From: Anaerolineae bacterium
GTDB taxonomy: Bacteria > Chloroflexota > Anaerolineae > Anaerolineales > E44-bin32
Direction of reading: 5' to 3'
Assembly (NCBI GenBank): GCA_030598885.1
Contig: JAUVOZ010000014.1
Location: 1-20,737, forward strand
Length of the DNA stretch: 20,737 nucleotides
Under the pieces are notes generated by a model. It was not told the origin of the DNA. It saw only the letters and a program-made list of their open reading frames with translations, and ran no database searches. Each line of letters begins with the position of its first letter. Position 1 is the first letter of the stretch. Below, piece by piece: positions 1 to 6,762 of this stretch. Position numbers and translations under genes: made by a program.

Positions 1-235
1 ACCTGCTCCCCCTCCTCCAGCCGCCAATGTGGGAACCAGGCCACGCCGGGAGTCCCATGAGCGCGGCTTCTTCCAGGATATCGATGCCCAGGCCGGTCTT
101 GCCGGAACCCGTCATCCCAACCACGACACCATGGGTGGTCAGATCATCAGGATCATATAGAGTGGGTTGTTCGAGGGTCTCATTTGTTTTTGGATCATAC
201 GCTCGACCAATATAGAATTTATCGTCGTAACCCAT
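1..235 (-). CDS. HerA/VirB4-like ATP-binding protein, 5' fragment cut by window edge
   Basis: This is an open frame from an ATG at 235 that runs off the left edge (78 codons seen). A Shine-Dalgarno-like GAGG lies about 8 nt upstream. Residues 40-47 form a Walker A loop (GMTGSGKT), followed by GLGIDILEEAALMGLPA, the usual start of the HerA/VirB4-type ATPases that are often annotated simply as ATP-binding protein. In that family an IIDPKGD-like strand normally follows at once. Here residues 65-78 read WPGSHIGGWRRGSR instead, and neither other frame restores the expected motif. The last 40 bases may therefore be a sequence-end error, an internal deletion or a divergent copy. The gene lies 31 bp downstream of the phospholipase D-like gene on the same strand and may be cotranscribed with it. 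The family assignment rests on about 65 residues. Confidence 0.6.
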   Translation of the reverse strand, partial: MGYDDKFYIGRAYDPKTNETLEQPTLYDPDDLTTHGVVVGMTGSGKTGLGIDILEEAALMGLPAWPGSHIGGWRRGSR

Positions 236-266
236 TGCAGCCTCGCCTTCTCTTCGCTTTCAGCCG

Positions 267-1358
267 CTAGGGTGTCGCGGCTTCAAAGACGCGTTCAAAT
301 TCTAGTAAGTACTCCGTCCCTACATCTACATCATACAAGATGAGCACATTCTCGTCATTACTTTTCTCCGCGGCATGGCTGAAATTGTAGGAGCCCGTAA
401 TCACCACGACACCATCGACGATGATCACCTTGTGATGCATGTTGCCGGGATTGCCGTCCAGACGGATATCCAGACCAGCGTTACGCAAGCGCTCATACTC
501 GCTACCAGGGTTGGAGGCTTGGCCGCGCTCCATCACCCCCCGCACGACCACACCGGCCTGAGCCCGAGCTATCATTACCTCAGCCAGGATATCCGAAGTG
601 AAAGTATAGGCCAGAAAATCAATGCTCGACGTTGCATTTCGCATGATATCAACAAGCCGAGCAGCAACACCGTCATCCGGTGAGAAATAGATCTCTATAG
701 GGACCCCATCTACAGTGACTTTGGGATAAGGTGTATTCGGTTTTGAGAGCGCACCAAAGCGATCCTCTACGAACATCTCCTCGAATTCGAGGGTGTAATT
801 TTGCCCAACCCGGCTTGAGCGGATTCGGATCAGGTTGTTGTTGTTGCGGTAAGCACCACTGACGGTAAAGTTCATCGATCCAGTCCAGACCACCAGCCCA
901 TCGATGACGACGAACTTGTGATGCATCAAGTGATCCCGGTGATCACCCAGCACAGTAATGCCCGCCGCCTCCAGGTCTTCGATTTCAGCCTCGAGAATGT
1001 TGTCGCTTTCGGTAACCACGCGCACCGTCACGCCCCGTCGGTGAGCGCGGATGAGTGCATCGCGGACACTCCACAGGTCAAGGCGATATATCGCAATATC
1101 GACGGAGTATCGGGCTTCGTCTATATCCTTCACCAAGTTTGAATCCGGTCCTCCGCGAAACGTTGAGGCTGATGGGTCGGTGGGATCGGTGAAATAAACT
1201 GTATGCCAACCGCCACTTGAGACTGCCTCAGAAGGTATTGGAGTTGGCTTAGGTAGAGATTGGATATGGAACAAGGCGTATAGCGCCAGCAGGAATAACA
1301 CTACCAATATGCCAGCCAGTGAAATCAATTTACGGTAACGAATACCTCGTCTTGGCAC
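267..1358 (-). CDS. Membrane-anchored phospholipase D-family protein with two HKD motifs
   Basis: This is a 363-residue protein starting at GTG (1358), preceded by GAGGAG about 7 nt upstream. Residues 12-31 form one hydrophobic helix with basic residues before it, so it is an N-terminal anchor or uncleaved signal with the enzyme outside. Two PLD domains follow. The first HxKxxxxD motif is H146, K148, D153, with the downstream GSMN at 160-163. The second is H308, K310, D315, with GSYN at 322-325. Both active-site halves are therefore complete. In this superfamily such proteins are phosphodiesterases: either nucleases of the Nuc type or phospholipases/cardiolipin synthases. Sequence alone does not decide the substrate. 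The short length and single anchor fit a Nuc-like or PLD-like enzyme better than a classical cardiolipin synthase, which usually has two N-terminal helices. Confidence 0.9.
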   Translation of the reverse strand: MPRRGIRYRKLISLAGILVVLFLLALYALFHIQSLPKPTPIPSEAVSSGGWHTVYFTDPTDPSASTFRGGPDSNLVKDIDEARYSVDIAIYRLDLWSVRDALIRAHRRGVTVRVVTESDNILEAEIEDLEAAGITVLGDHRDHLMHHKFVVIDGLVVWTGSMNFTVSGAYRNNNNLIRIRSSRVGQNYTLEFEEMFVEDRFGALSKPNTPYPKVTVDGVPIEIYFSPDDGVAARLVDIMRNATSSIDFLAYTFTSDILAEVMIARAQAGVVVRGVMERGQASNPGSEYERLRNAGLDIRLDGNPGNMHHKVIIVDGVVVITGSYNFSHAAEKSNDENVLILYDVDVGTEYLLEFERVFEAATP

Positions 1359-1661
1359 AGCCGTCTCCTCAACTCACCAATGCATTGGTCGTATTGCCGC
1401 GGAAAAACCCCCTTGATGGTAATGTCAACTTATAGTCCCAGTAGTTGCTGGATAGACCTGTGCGCCACAAGTGATTACCCCACCTTGGCGAAATTAGTCT
1501 GGGTTGGCAAGCCGAGGGGTCATCCCTCAATCCCCACTTTTATTGAAACTGATTTTATAACACTATGAATTTTATACAAGAGTCTGTTGGAAAAGCAGCC
1601 ACCAACTGGAGCGCTTCATCACCCAGCAAAAGACAGATTAAATCCTTGAAAATTAGAAACA
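1359..1661. other. Intergenic region with no recognisable gene
   Basis: About 300 bases lie between the phospholipase D-like gene and the pyrD terminator. Short open frames here have no family resemblance and no convincing ribosome site. A TTGACA on the minus strand (1423-1428) could be a -35 box for the phospholipase D-like gene, but no -10 box sits at the right distance. Nothing else is seen. Confidence 0.5.
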
Positions 1662-1725
1662 AAACCCGAAGGGTCTCTCAGAAGGCTTCCCCATTTAGCA
1701 GAAAACACTGAGACCCTTCGGGTTT
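1662..1725 (-). terminator. Intrinsic terminator at the end of the pyr operon
   Basis: The arms at 1662-1677 and 1710-1725 are a perfect 16-bp inverted repeat (AAACCCGAAGGGTCTC). On the minus strand the second arm is followed by a T-rich run (TTTTGTTTC). The proximal arm overlaps the pyrD stop codon (1725-1727). Each arm also holds a small self-complementary CCC-GAA-GGG, so a short hairpin directly before the T run is possible too. The symmetry may let it act on both strands, but no plus-strand gene ends nearby. Confidence 0.8.
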
Positions 1726-2774
1726 CAAGTGTGCCGCGATCGAAGTCCTTCCAGGATCTCACTCACCAGGCCCGGTCCGCGGTAGATCAGTCCGGTGTAA
1801 ACCTGGACGAGCGCTGCCCCGGCGTCTAGCTTCTCACGCGCATCCTCCGGTCCGAAGATCCCGCCGACACCAACGACCGGTAGACGCCCGTTGGTTATTT
1901 GCTGGATGCGACGCACAACCTCCGTCGAGCGATCCTTGAGCGGTGCCCCACTCAGTCCACCGATCTCATCTCGACGTTGAGAGCGCAATCCAACCCGCTC
2001 AACAGTGGTGTTGGTCGCGATGACCCCATCCATCCCGCTCGATACGATTGCGCCGACAGCGTCCTCAAGCTCACCTTCGGTTAGATCTGGCGCCAGCTTG
2101 ACCAGGATCGGCACCCGGCGTCCATTGGTTATTTGCAGGCTTGACCGCTCGACAGATATCGCCTGCAGAAGAACCTCCAGATGCTCTCGCGCCTGTAGGC
2201 GGCGCAAGCCAATGGTGTTTGGCGAGGAGACGTTAATTGCCAGGTAATCAGCATAGGAGTAGAAAATCTTCAACAGGACCAGATAGTCCTCAACCGCACT
2301 TTCGAGCGGCGTATCGACGCCCTTGCCGATGTTGACGCCCAATACCACACCAGACGGACGCCCACGGCGTAGGCTCTGCAGTAGGGTTTCGGCTCCAGCG
2401 TTAGGGAACCCCATGCGGTTGATCACCGCCTCATCCTCTGGTAAGCGAAATACGCGTGGCCGGGGATTCCCAACCTGCGGGTGTGGCGTAACCGTCCCCA
2501 ACTCCAAATGTCCGAAGCCCAGACAGGCCAGCCCGTGGATAGCTCGACCGTCCTTGTCAAAGCCAGCCGCCATGCCAACGGGGTTCCGGAAATCCAAACC
2601 AAAAGCCCGCACTCCGAGACCTGGGGTATGGGGGGTGAAGATCCGGCGCAACCAGGCACGTATAGGCGGAAGAGCTCCCGCCAACGCCAGCAAACGCAGG
2701 GTCAGGTTGTGGGCCCGCTCGGGATCAAGGCGGAAAAGTAAAGAACGGAGATGATTGTAGAAAGTCATTGCCAT
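1725..2774 (-). CDS. pyrD: Dihydroorotate dehydrogenase (quinone), class 2
   Basis: This 349-residue protein oxidises dihydroorotate to orotate with FMN and passes electrons to membrane quinone. The N-terminal helical stretch (about 1-45), rich in Leu and Arg, is the membrane-associating domain of class 2 enzymes. Seen features are the start of the FMN barrel (NPVGMAAGFDKDG, 64-76), NRMGFPN (119-125), and NVSSPNT (181-187), whose second Ser, S184, matches the catalytic base of the E. coli enzyme. ATNTT (253-257) and VGVGGI (301-306) bind FMN phosphate in the family. Class 2 enzymes need no PyrK, and none is present here. It is the last gene of the pyr operon. The start could be M1 or M3 (2768), because the ribosome site is weak either way. 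The coding sequence contains two copies of a 12-nt word that both encode QITNGR. Confidence 0.96.
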   Translation of the reverse strand: MAMTFYNHLRSLLFRLDPERAHNLTLRLLALAGALPPIRAWLRRIFTPHTPGLGVRAFGLDFRNPVGMAAGFDKDGRAIHGLACLGFGHLELGTVTPHPQVGNPRPRVFRLPEDEAVINRMGFPNAGAETLLQSLRRGRPSGVVLGVNIGKGVDTPLESAVEDYLVLLKIFYSYADYLAINVSSPNTIGLRRLQAREHLEVLLQAISVERSSLQITNGRRVPILVKLAPDLTEGELEDAVGAIVSSGMDGVIATNTTVERVGLRSQRRDEIGGLSGAPLKDRSTEVVRRIQQITNGRLPVVGVGGIFGPEDAREKLDAGAALVQVYTGLIYRGPGLVSEILEGLRSRHT

Positions 2775-2780
2775 GGACCT

Positions 2781-2897
2781 ATAGGAAATAGGGATTGGGG
2801 ATTAGAGATCAGTGAGAAACGAGGGGTAAATGTAAAATAAGGGTGAAGCCCAATCCCCGATCCCTAATCCCTGATCCCTAACCCCTGATCCCTAAAA
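2781..2897. repeat. Inverted GGGATTA/GGGATCA heptad repeat between pyrFE and pyrD
   Basis: About 2781-2816 carries G-rich heptads on the plus strand (AGGGATTGGGGATTAGAGAT). About 2851-2897 carries the complementary C-rich heptads (ATCCCTAATCCCTGATCCCT), so the two arms can fold on each other with some mismatches. The right arm enters the 3' end of pyrFE. There it supplies the last codons (LGIRG) and the stop at 2878-2880. Related copies lie at 4316-4383 and 6692-6721. Confidence 0.75.
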
Positions 2898-4299
2898 ACT
2901 CCCTTACTGTATAAGCCTGTTCCACATGGATCTTCATCGTCCCCTCCCAGTGGTCTATCAACTCCTCCAGCGTAAACACCGCATGCAGGTTGTATCCAGC
3001 ATCGGCAAGGGCGTGGGACGCGCCACCCATGCGGTCAATTAATACCACCACATCCCGAACCTCCAAACCGGCTTCCTTTAGGCGCTCGACAGCTTCGAAC
3101 TTGCTGCCACCAGTAGTCACCAAATCGTCGATCAGCACAACCGTCTCACCCTGCTCAAATCCGCCTTCAACAACGGCTTGCGTGCCGTAGCCTTTGACCT
3201 CCTTGCGAGGGTAGACCATCGGCTGCCCGGTTTGTAACGATATGGCGGTGGCGATTGGTAGGGCAGCATAAGGCAGGGCCGCTAAACGATCGTACTTTAA
3301 GCCTTTAAGCAACGGGATGTAGGCGGTCGCTACCCTGGCCAGCAGGTCGGGAAAGGAAGTCAAGCGCCTCAGGTCGATGTAGATGGGCGACTTCAAACCG
3401 GATTTGAGGGTGAATTCGCCGAAACGGACACAGCCGGTTTCCAGCATGTCGTCGGCCAACGCAGCTAAGGACGGTGATAAACCAGGATGTGCACCAATGC
3501 CTTCTTTCGCTTTCTGACGGGCGTGGTTGATCGCCTCCCGTAGCCGAGCGGCCTCAGCCCGAGGGTCCTTTGCCCTAGCGATCCCTCGTGAGACGGGGAA
3601 TACTATCCCAAGTCCATCAGTCCGCAGACCAGCTCGTACTGCCGCCTCAAGGTTGCCCCCTTGTGCCCCAACGCCAGGCGCGAGCAACCACAGGTCGGGG
3701 GCAATCGCCCGTACCGCCGCCACCGCTGCCGGATCGGTCGCGCCGACCACAAGACCCAGATTGTCCGCTTCGTTCCAGATCGAGGCTAAATGAGCGAGGC
3801 GTAAATAGAGCGGCTCGCCCTGGCCGATGTCCAGCATCTGCAAATCGGCTGCGCCGGGGTTGGAAGTTTTACATAGCAGGAAGACCCCGTACTTCGTATC
3901 GGCCAAAAACGGTTGTAAGCTATCGCCACCCAGATAAGGGCTGACAGTAACCGCGTCCGCTCCCAACTCTTCAAAGACAGCTCGGGCATAAGCCAGCGCG
4001 GTAGAGGCAATGTCCCCCCGCTTGGCATCGAGGATCACCGGGACCTCCTCCGGCACGGCGGCGATCACCTCCCGCAAGGCCTTCCATCCGTCGGCGCCAT
4101 AGACCTCAAAGAAAGCACTATTCGGTTTATAGGCACACGCCAGGTCGGTCGTGGTTTCGATCAACCTCAAGCAAAAGTCGCGCGCCTCCCCAGCTGTTGA
4201 TCGATGTAAAAACTCAGGATGGGGATCGAGGCCGATGCACAACAGGGAATCGGCAGACAGGGCACGTTTGGTCAGTCTTGAGAAGAACGACATGGTCAT
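2878..4299 (-). CDS. pyrFE: Fused orotidine 5'-phosphate decarboxylase / orotate phosphoribosyltransferase (UMP synthase)
   Basis: This is a 473-residue two-domain protein carrying the last two steps of UMP synthesis. Residues 1-262 are a type 2 OMP decarboxylase: IGLDPHPEF at 22-30, the catalytic DAKRGD at 91-96, and the phosphate-binding end around 207-240. Residues 275-473 are orotate phosphoribosyltransferase: FTLKSGLKSPIYIDLR at 296-311 and the PRPP loop VVLIDDLVTTGGSK at 387-400. The order PyrF-PyrE is the reverse of animal and plant UMP synthase. Both active sites look intact. The start ATG at 4299 follows AAAGG. The final residues (LGIRG and the stop) come from an intergenic heptad repeat, so the natural C-terminus has been rewritten. 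It is third in the operon, between pyrB and pyrD. Confidence 0.96.
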   Translation of the reverse strand: MTMSFFSRLTKRALSADSLLCIGLDPHPEFLHRSTAGEARDFCLRLIETTTDLACAYKPNSAFFEVYGADGWKALREVIAAVPEEVPVILDAKRGDIASTALAYARAVFEELGADAVTVSPYLGGDSLQPFLADTKYGVFLLCKTSNPGAADLQMLDIGQGEPLYLRLAHLASIWNEADNLGLVVGATDPAAVAAVRAIAPDLWLLAPGVGAQGGNLEAAVRAGLRTDGLGIVFPVSRGIARAKDPRAEAARLREAINHARQKAKEGIGAHPGLSPSLAALADDMLETGCVRFGEFTLKSGLKSPIYIDLRRLTSFPDLLARVATAYIPLLKGLKYDRLAALPYAALPIATAISLQTGQPMVYPRKEVKGYGTQAVVEGGFEQGETVVLIDDLVTTGGSKFEAVERLKEAGLEVRDVVVLIDRMGGASHALADAGYNLHAVFTLEELIDHWEGTMKIHVEQAYTVREFLGIRG

Positions 4300-4315
4300 T
4301 ACCTTTGTTGTTCAT

Positions 4316-4383
4316 AGGGATCAGGGACTAGGGATTAGGAATTCGGTTTGTGCTAAACCTGATCCCTGATCCCAATCCCTAAT
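4316..4383. repeat. Inverted heptad repeat between pyrB and pyrFE
   Basis: 4316-4340 reads AGGGATCAGGGACTAGGGAT and on. 4358-4383 reads CCTGATCCCTGATCCCAATC and on. The arms are mostly complementary and separated by a loop of about 17 nt, so the transcript of this operon gap would form a long imperfect hairpin. There is no T run, so it is not a classical terminator. The family is the same as at 2781-2897. Confidence 0.75.
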
Positions 4384-4393
4384 CTCTTTCTCC

Positions 4394-5392
4394 TTAAGCC
4401 TTCCCCAATACCATCGCTAATAACGCCATCCGCACATACAGCCCATATTCCATCTGACGGAAGTAGGCCGCTCGTGGGTCGGTGTCGATCTCTAGACTGA
4501 TCTCCCCGACCCGCGGCAGGGGGTGCATCACAATCATCTCATCCTTGCACGGCTTGAGCGTTTCCGGAGTGATGACATAGGCACCTTTGACCTTTTCATA
4601 CTCTTCCAGATTCTCGAAGCGCTCCTTCTGGACCCGTGTGACGTAAAGCACATCTGTTTCCGCCAGGACCGTTTCAAGTGTCGAATATTCCTTCTGGGAT
4701 ACTCCCTTGGCCTCCAGTTTCTTGACCAGATCTGCCGGCATACGGAGTATGTCTGGTGAGATGTAATTTAACTGCACCGCGAAGAGCGATAATAATCGGG
4801 CTAACGAGTGCACCGTGCGACCGTACTTCAGGTCACCAAGCATTGTCACCGTTAGGCCATCCACCCTTCCTAACTCCTCCTTGATTGTGAAAAGGTCGAG
4901 CAGCGCTTGGGTTGGGTGCTCGCCGATACCATCACCGCCGTTGATGATCGGCTTCCGAGCATACTCGGCAGCCAGCGCCGCGGATCCAACCTCTGGATGG
5001 CGTAATACAATCACGTCCGCATAGCACTCCAGGGTGCGAATGGTGTCAGGTAATGACTCGCCCTTGGCCACGGATGAGTAAGTAACCTCGTTGATCGGAA
5101 TCACGCTTCCTCCCAGACGCTCCATCGCCGAGAAAAATGATGAAGACGTCCTGGTAGAGGGCTCGTAGAACAGGTTGGCCAAGATCTTGCCTTTGAGCAA
5201 GTCAAAGGTGCCGATGCGTTCGACCATCGCCCTCATTTCCTTGGCGACACCAAAGATGTAGTCCAGGTCCTCCCGGCTAAATTGGGAGACCGAGATGATG
5301 TCCTTGCCATATAAAGGTGCTTCCCGATAGTCGCCAAAAGGTAAATGGGGACTTTGCGCATTTCGTTCATTGGGGGGTACAAAAGCTGCCAT
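4394..5392 (-). CDS. pyrB: Aspartate carbamoyltransferase catalytic chain, CAD-like
   Basis: This 332-residue enzyme condenses carbamoyl phosphate and aspartate. Carbamoyl-phosphate residues lie in FYEPSTRTSSSF (STRTS at 79-83), followed by KGESLPDT (110-117), GDGIGEHPTQALLD (HPTQ at 159-162), GDLKYGRTVHS, and the aspartate-side HPLPRVGEIS (290-299). The wording of these motifs, and the C-terminal DPRAAYFRQMEYGLYVRMAL, resemble the ATCase domain of animal CAD more than E. coli PyrB, judged from memory of those sequences. No regulatory pyrI follows. The ATG at 5392 is 9 bp after the pyrC stop, and its AGGAGGA ribosome site overlaps that stop, so the two are translationally close. About 30 residues precede the usual enzyme start. 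Confidence 0.97.
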   Translation of the reverse strand: MAAFVPPNERNAQSPHLPFGDYREAPLYGKDIISVSQFSREDLDYIFGVAKEMRAMVERIGTFDLLKGKILANLFYEPSTRTSSSFFSAMERLGGSVIPINEVTYSSVAKGESLPDTIRTLECYADVIVLRHPEVGSAALAAEYARKPIINGGDGIGEHPTQALLDLFTIKEELGRVDGLTVTMLGDLKYGRTVHSLARLLSLFAVQLNYISPDILRMPADLVKKLEAKGVSQKEYSTLETVLAETDVLYVTRVQKERFENLEEYEKVKGAYVITPETLKPCKDEMIVMHPLPRVGEISLEIDTDPRAAYFRQMEYGLYVRMALLAMVLGKA

Positions 5393-5401
5393 GGATTCCT
5401 C

Positions 5402-6478
5402 CTATTGATTCTCAGTTTGGGTGACCGGGGCCAAGTTCACACCGAATCCTGGTGGCGCGAGGACCTGATCGTCAGCGAAAGCAAGCCGATCGCGTAGCGT
5501 AACCCTACGAACCCGACCCCGAAGCTGTAATCCCTCGAATGGGGTCCAACCACATCGGGTGTACATCTGGGCGGCCTGCACTTCCCACAGAGCATCAGGG
5601 TCAACTTCTACGAAGGTCTCGGGTTGATCAGGCAACCCAAAGATACGTCGCGGATTGATATGGGTGCGGGCTATCAAATCATCAAATGTCATTCGTCCCT
5701 CGTGCACGGCGTTGAGGTACAGCCCCAACGCCGTCTCCAAGCCGGGGAAGCCTGGCGGTGGATTCTCGCTGTCCTTCTCTGCCAATGTGTGAGGTGCGTG
5801 ATCAGTTGCGAAACAATCGATCACCTCCAGGTTGGCCCACAAGGCATCCCGGTCAGCAGCGGTGGCCAAGCGCGGTCGCACCTCCCCTCGCCCCGCACCC
5901 AATTGAGGAAGGTCGTCCTCCGTCAGGAAGAGGTGATGCGGTGTCACCTCACATGTCACCTGGATACCCTTCTCCTTGGCCGCTCTAATGAGGGTGATCT
6001 CCACCTCCCGGCTTACATGACAAACATGCAGCGATCGAGCGTGCAGCGCGGCCAGAAACAGAATGGCGGCCAAGCTGCGTCCCTCAGCGTGAACCGCCAG
6101 GGGCCGATCGACTGGCCAACGAGCTACATGGTCGCGAAGCGTGGTTAATTCATCGAGGCGTAATGGACCATAAGTTTGATCCAGATACATCTTAAGACCG
6201 CAAACCAGGGGGGCACATTCGGCAGCCGATACAGCGTTGTCAGCGCCGGCACCAAGGTATATGCCGTAATCACAGCGGGCTTTATCCTTGGCCGCGGCCT
6301 GCGCCTGGGCTAGGCTTGCGCCGTTGGTCAACGGTGGCTGGGTGTTCGGCATAGCCAGAACCGCGGTGAAGCCACCGGCCAGAGCCGCGGCTGTGCCGCT
6401 GTCGAAGTCCTCTTTGTGCGTGGCCCCGGGTTCACGCAGATGGACATGAGGGTCGATTAGACCTGGGAGACGGATCAC
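5402..6478 (-). CDS. pyrC: Dihydroorotase, short CAD-like type
   Basis: This 358-residue zinc enzyme closes carbamoyl aspartate to dihydroorotate. Metal ligands are visible: H11 and H13 (DPHVHLREPG), K96 (GLKMYLDQT, the likely carboxylated lysine), H130 (VHAEG), C153/H154 (HVCHVSR) and D226 (FATDHAPHTLAEK). It starts directly at MIRLPGLIDPHVHLREPG and lacks the roughly 50-residue N-terminal sandwich strands of most bacterial type I enzymes. From that start to PPGFG (343-346) it closely follows the DHO domain of human CAD as I recall it, including the flexible-loop region after K96. The start is GTG at 6478 with AGGTGAGG about 6 nt before. An in-frame TGA two codons upstream rules out a longer protein. 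It is the first gene of the operon, behind an attenuator-like leader. Confidence 0.96.
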   Translation of the reverse strand: MIRLPGLIDPHVHLREPGATHKEDFDSGTAAALAGGFTAVLAMPNTQPPLTNGASLAQAQAAAKDKARCDYGIYLGAGADNAVSAAECAPLVCGLKMYLDQTYGPLRLDELTTLRDHVARWPVDRPLAVHAEGRSLAAILFLAALHARSLHVCHVSREVEITLIRAAKEKGIQVTCEVTPHHLFLTEDDLPQLGAGRGEVRPRLATAADRDALWANLEVIDCFATDHAPHTLAEKDSENPPPGFPGLETALGLYLNAVHEGRMTFDDLIARTHINPRRIFGLPDQPETFVEVDPDALWEVQAAQMYTRCGWTPFEGLQLRGRVRRVTLRDRLAFADDQVLAPPGFGVNLAPVTQTENQ

Positions 6479-6484
6479 GTAACC

Positions 6485-6634
6485 TCACCTTGCCCACCAG
6501 CCATTTTCAACAAGCAAAAAAAGAGAGCCTCTCGGCTCTGGGTCTGTTGGTGAGAAAATGCCCGCCGGAAGGCACAAGCCTCTGGGCGGGTGAATGTAGG
6601 TGCTGAAATAATTTTTATACAGAGCATGACGCAT
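6485..6634 (-). CDS. Possible pyr leader peptide (49 codons), pyrL-like
   Basis: An open frame begins at ATG 6634, almost exactly where transcription from the promoter at 6643-6670 should start, so it would be leaderless. It runs through both leader hairpins. Its TGA (6485-6487) lies within the pyrC ribosome site, two codons before the pyrC GTG and in the same frame. The 49 residues start MRHALYKNYF and end ENGWWAR. In E. coli pyrBI, translation of such a leader close behind RNA polymerase prevents the attenuator from forming when UTP is low. Here that is an analogy drawn from the layout. Translation is unproven and the peptide has no recognisable homologue. Confidence 0.35.
   Translation of the reverse strand: MRHALYKNYFSTYIHPPRGLCLPAGIFSPTDPEPRGSLFLLVENGWWAR
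6516..6539 (-). terminator. Attenuator: intrinsic terminator in the pyr leader
   Basis: On the minus strand AGAGCC (6539-6534), loop GAGA, GGCTCT (6529-6524), then C and seven T residues (6522-6516). It sits between the pyr promoter and pyrC, about 38 nt before the pyrC GTG. It must therefore be read through or prevented for the operon to be expressed, which is the definition of an attenuator. The loop side (GCCGAGAGGCT) also resembles the PyrR-binding consensus, though the match is short. Confidence 0.8.
6561..6590 (-). promoter_or_regulatory. Upstream leader hairpin of the pyr operon
   Basis: On the minus strand CCCGCC pairs with GGCGGG, enclosing a small internal loop and an inner AGGC-TTGT-GCCT stem. 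It lies about 20 nt before the terminator hairpin. Its 5' side reads CCCAGAGGCTTG, close to the CCAGAGAGGCU core of B. subtilis PyrR sites but two bases short. It may be a pause hairpin or part of a switch with the terminator. I could not build a strong alternative pairing between the two by eye. Confidence 0.5.
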
Positions 6635-6642
6635 TCCCAAAC

Positions 6643-6670
6643 ATTTTAGGACAAAGGCGGCTTCTGTCAA
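6643..6670 (-). promoter_or_regulatory. Sigma70-type promoter of the pyr operon
   Basis: Minus strand: TTGACA (6670-6665), 16-bp spacer, TAAAAT (6648-6643). This is a perfect -35 and five of six at -10. Transcription should begin near 6635-6637, giving a leader of about 160 nt before pyrC. An AT-rich stretch follows at about 6605-6622 and could act as a U/A-rich pause region. Confidence 0.7.
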
Positions 6671-6691
6671 GTGGCGCGAGGCTTAAAAATA

Positions 6692-6721
6692 CTAGGGGAT
6701 TGGGAATTAGGGATTAGGAGG
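6692..6721. repeat. Single-arm GGGATTA heptad repeat upstream of the pyr promoter
   Basis: The plus strand reads CTAGGGGATTGGGAATTAGG and continues GATTAGGAGG. It belongs to the same degenerate heptad family as the arrays at 2781-2897 and 4316-4383, but no complementary arm is seen close by. It lies between the nuclease stop and the pyr -35 box. Confidence 0.6.
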
Positions 6722-6762
6722 ATAGATTACAGCTACACTTTTACCTGCTTGACTTTATCGGT

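Noticed and set aside
375..683. 102-codon plus-strand frame inside the phospholipase D-like gene
   Set aside because: It is antisense to a gene with two intact catalytic motifs and looks like a frame shadow.
1423..1428. TTGACA on the minus strand upstream of the phospholipase D-like gene
   Set aside because: No -10-like hexamer lies 15-19 bp downstream, so it was not called a promoter.
2781..2897. CRISPR-like or telomere-like array from the GGGATTA units
   Set aside because: The units are only 7 bases, degenerate, without spacers, and arranged as inverted arms within an operon.
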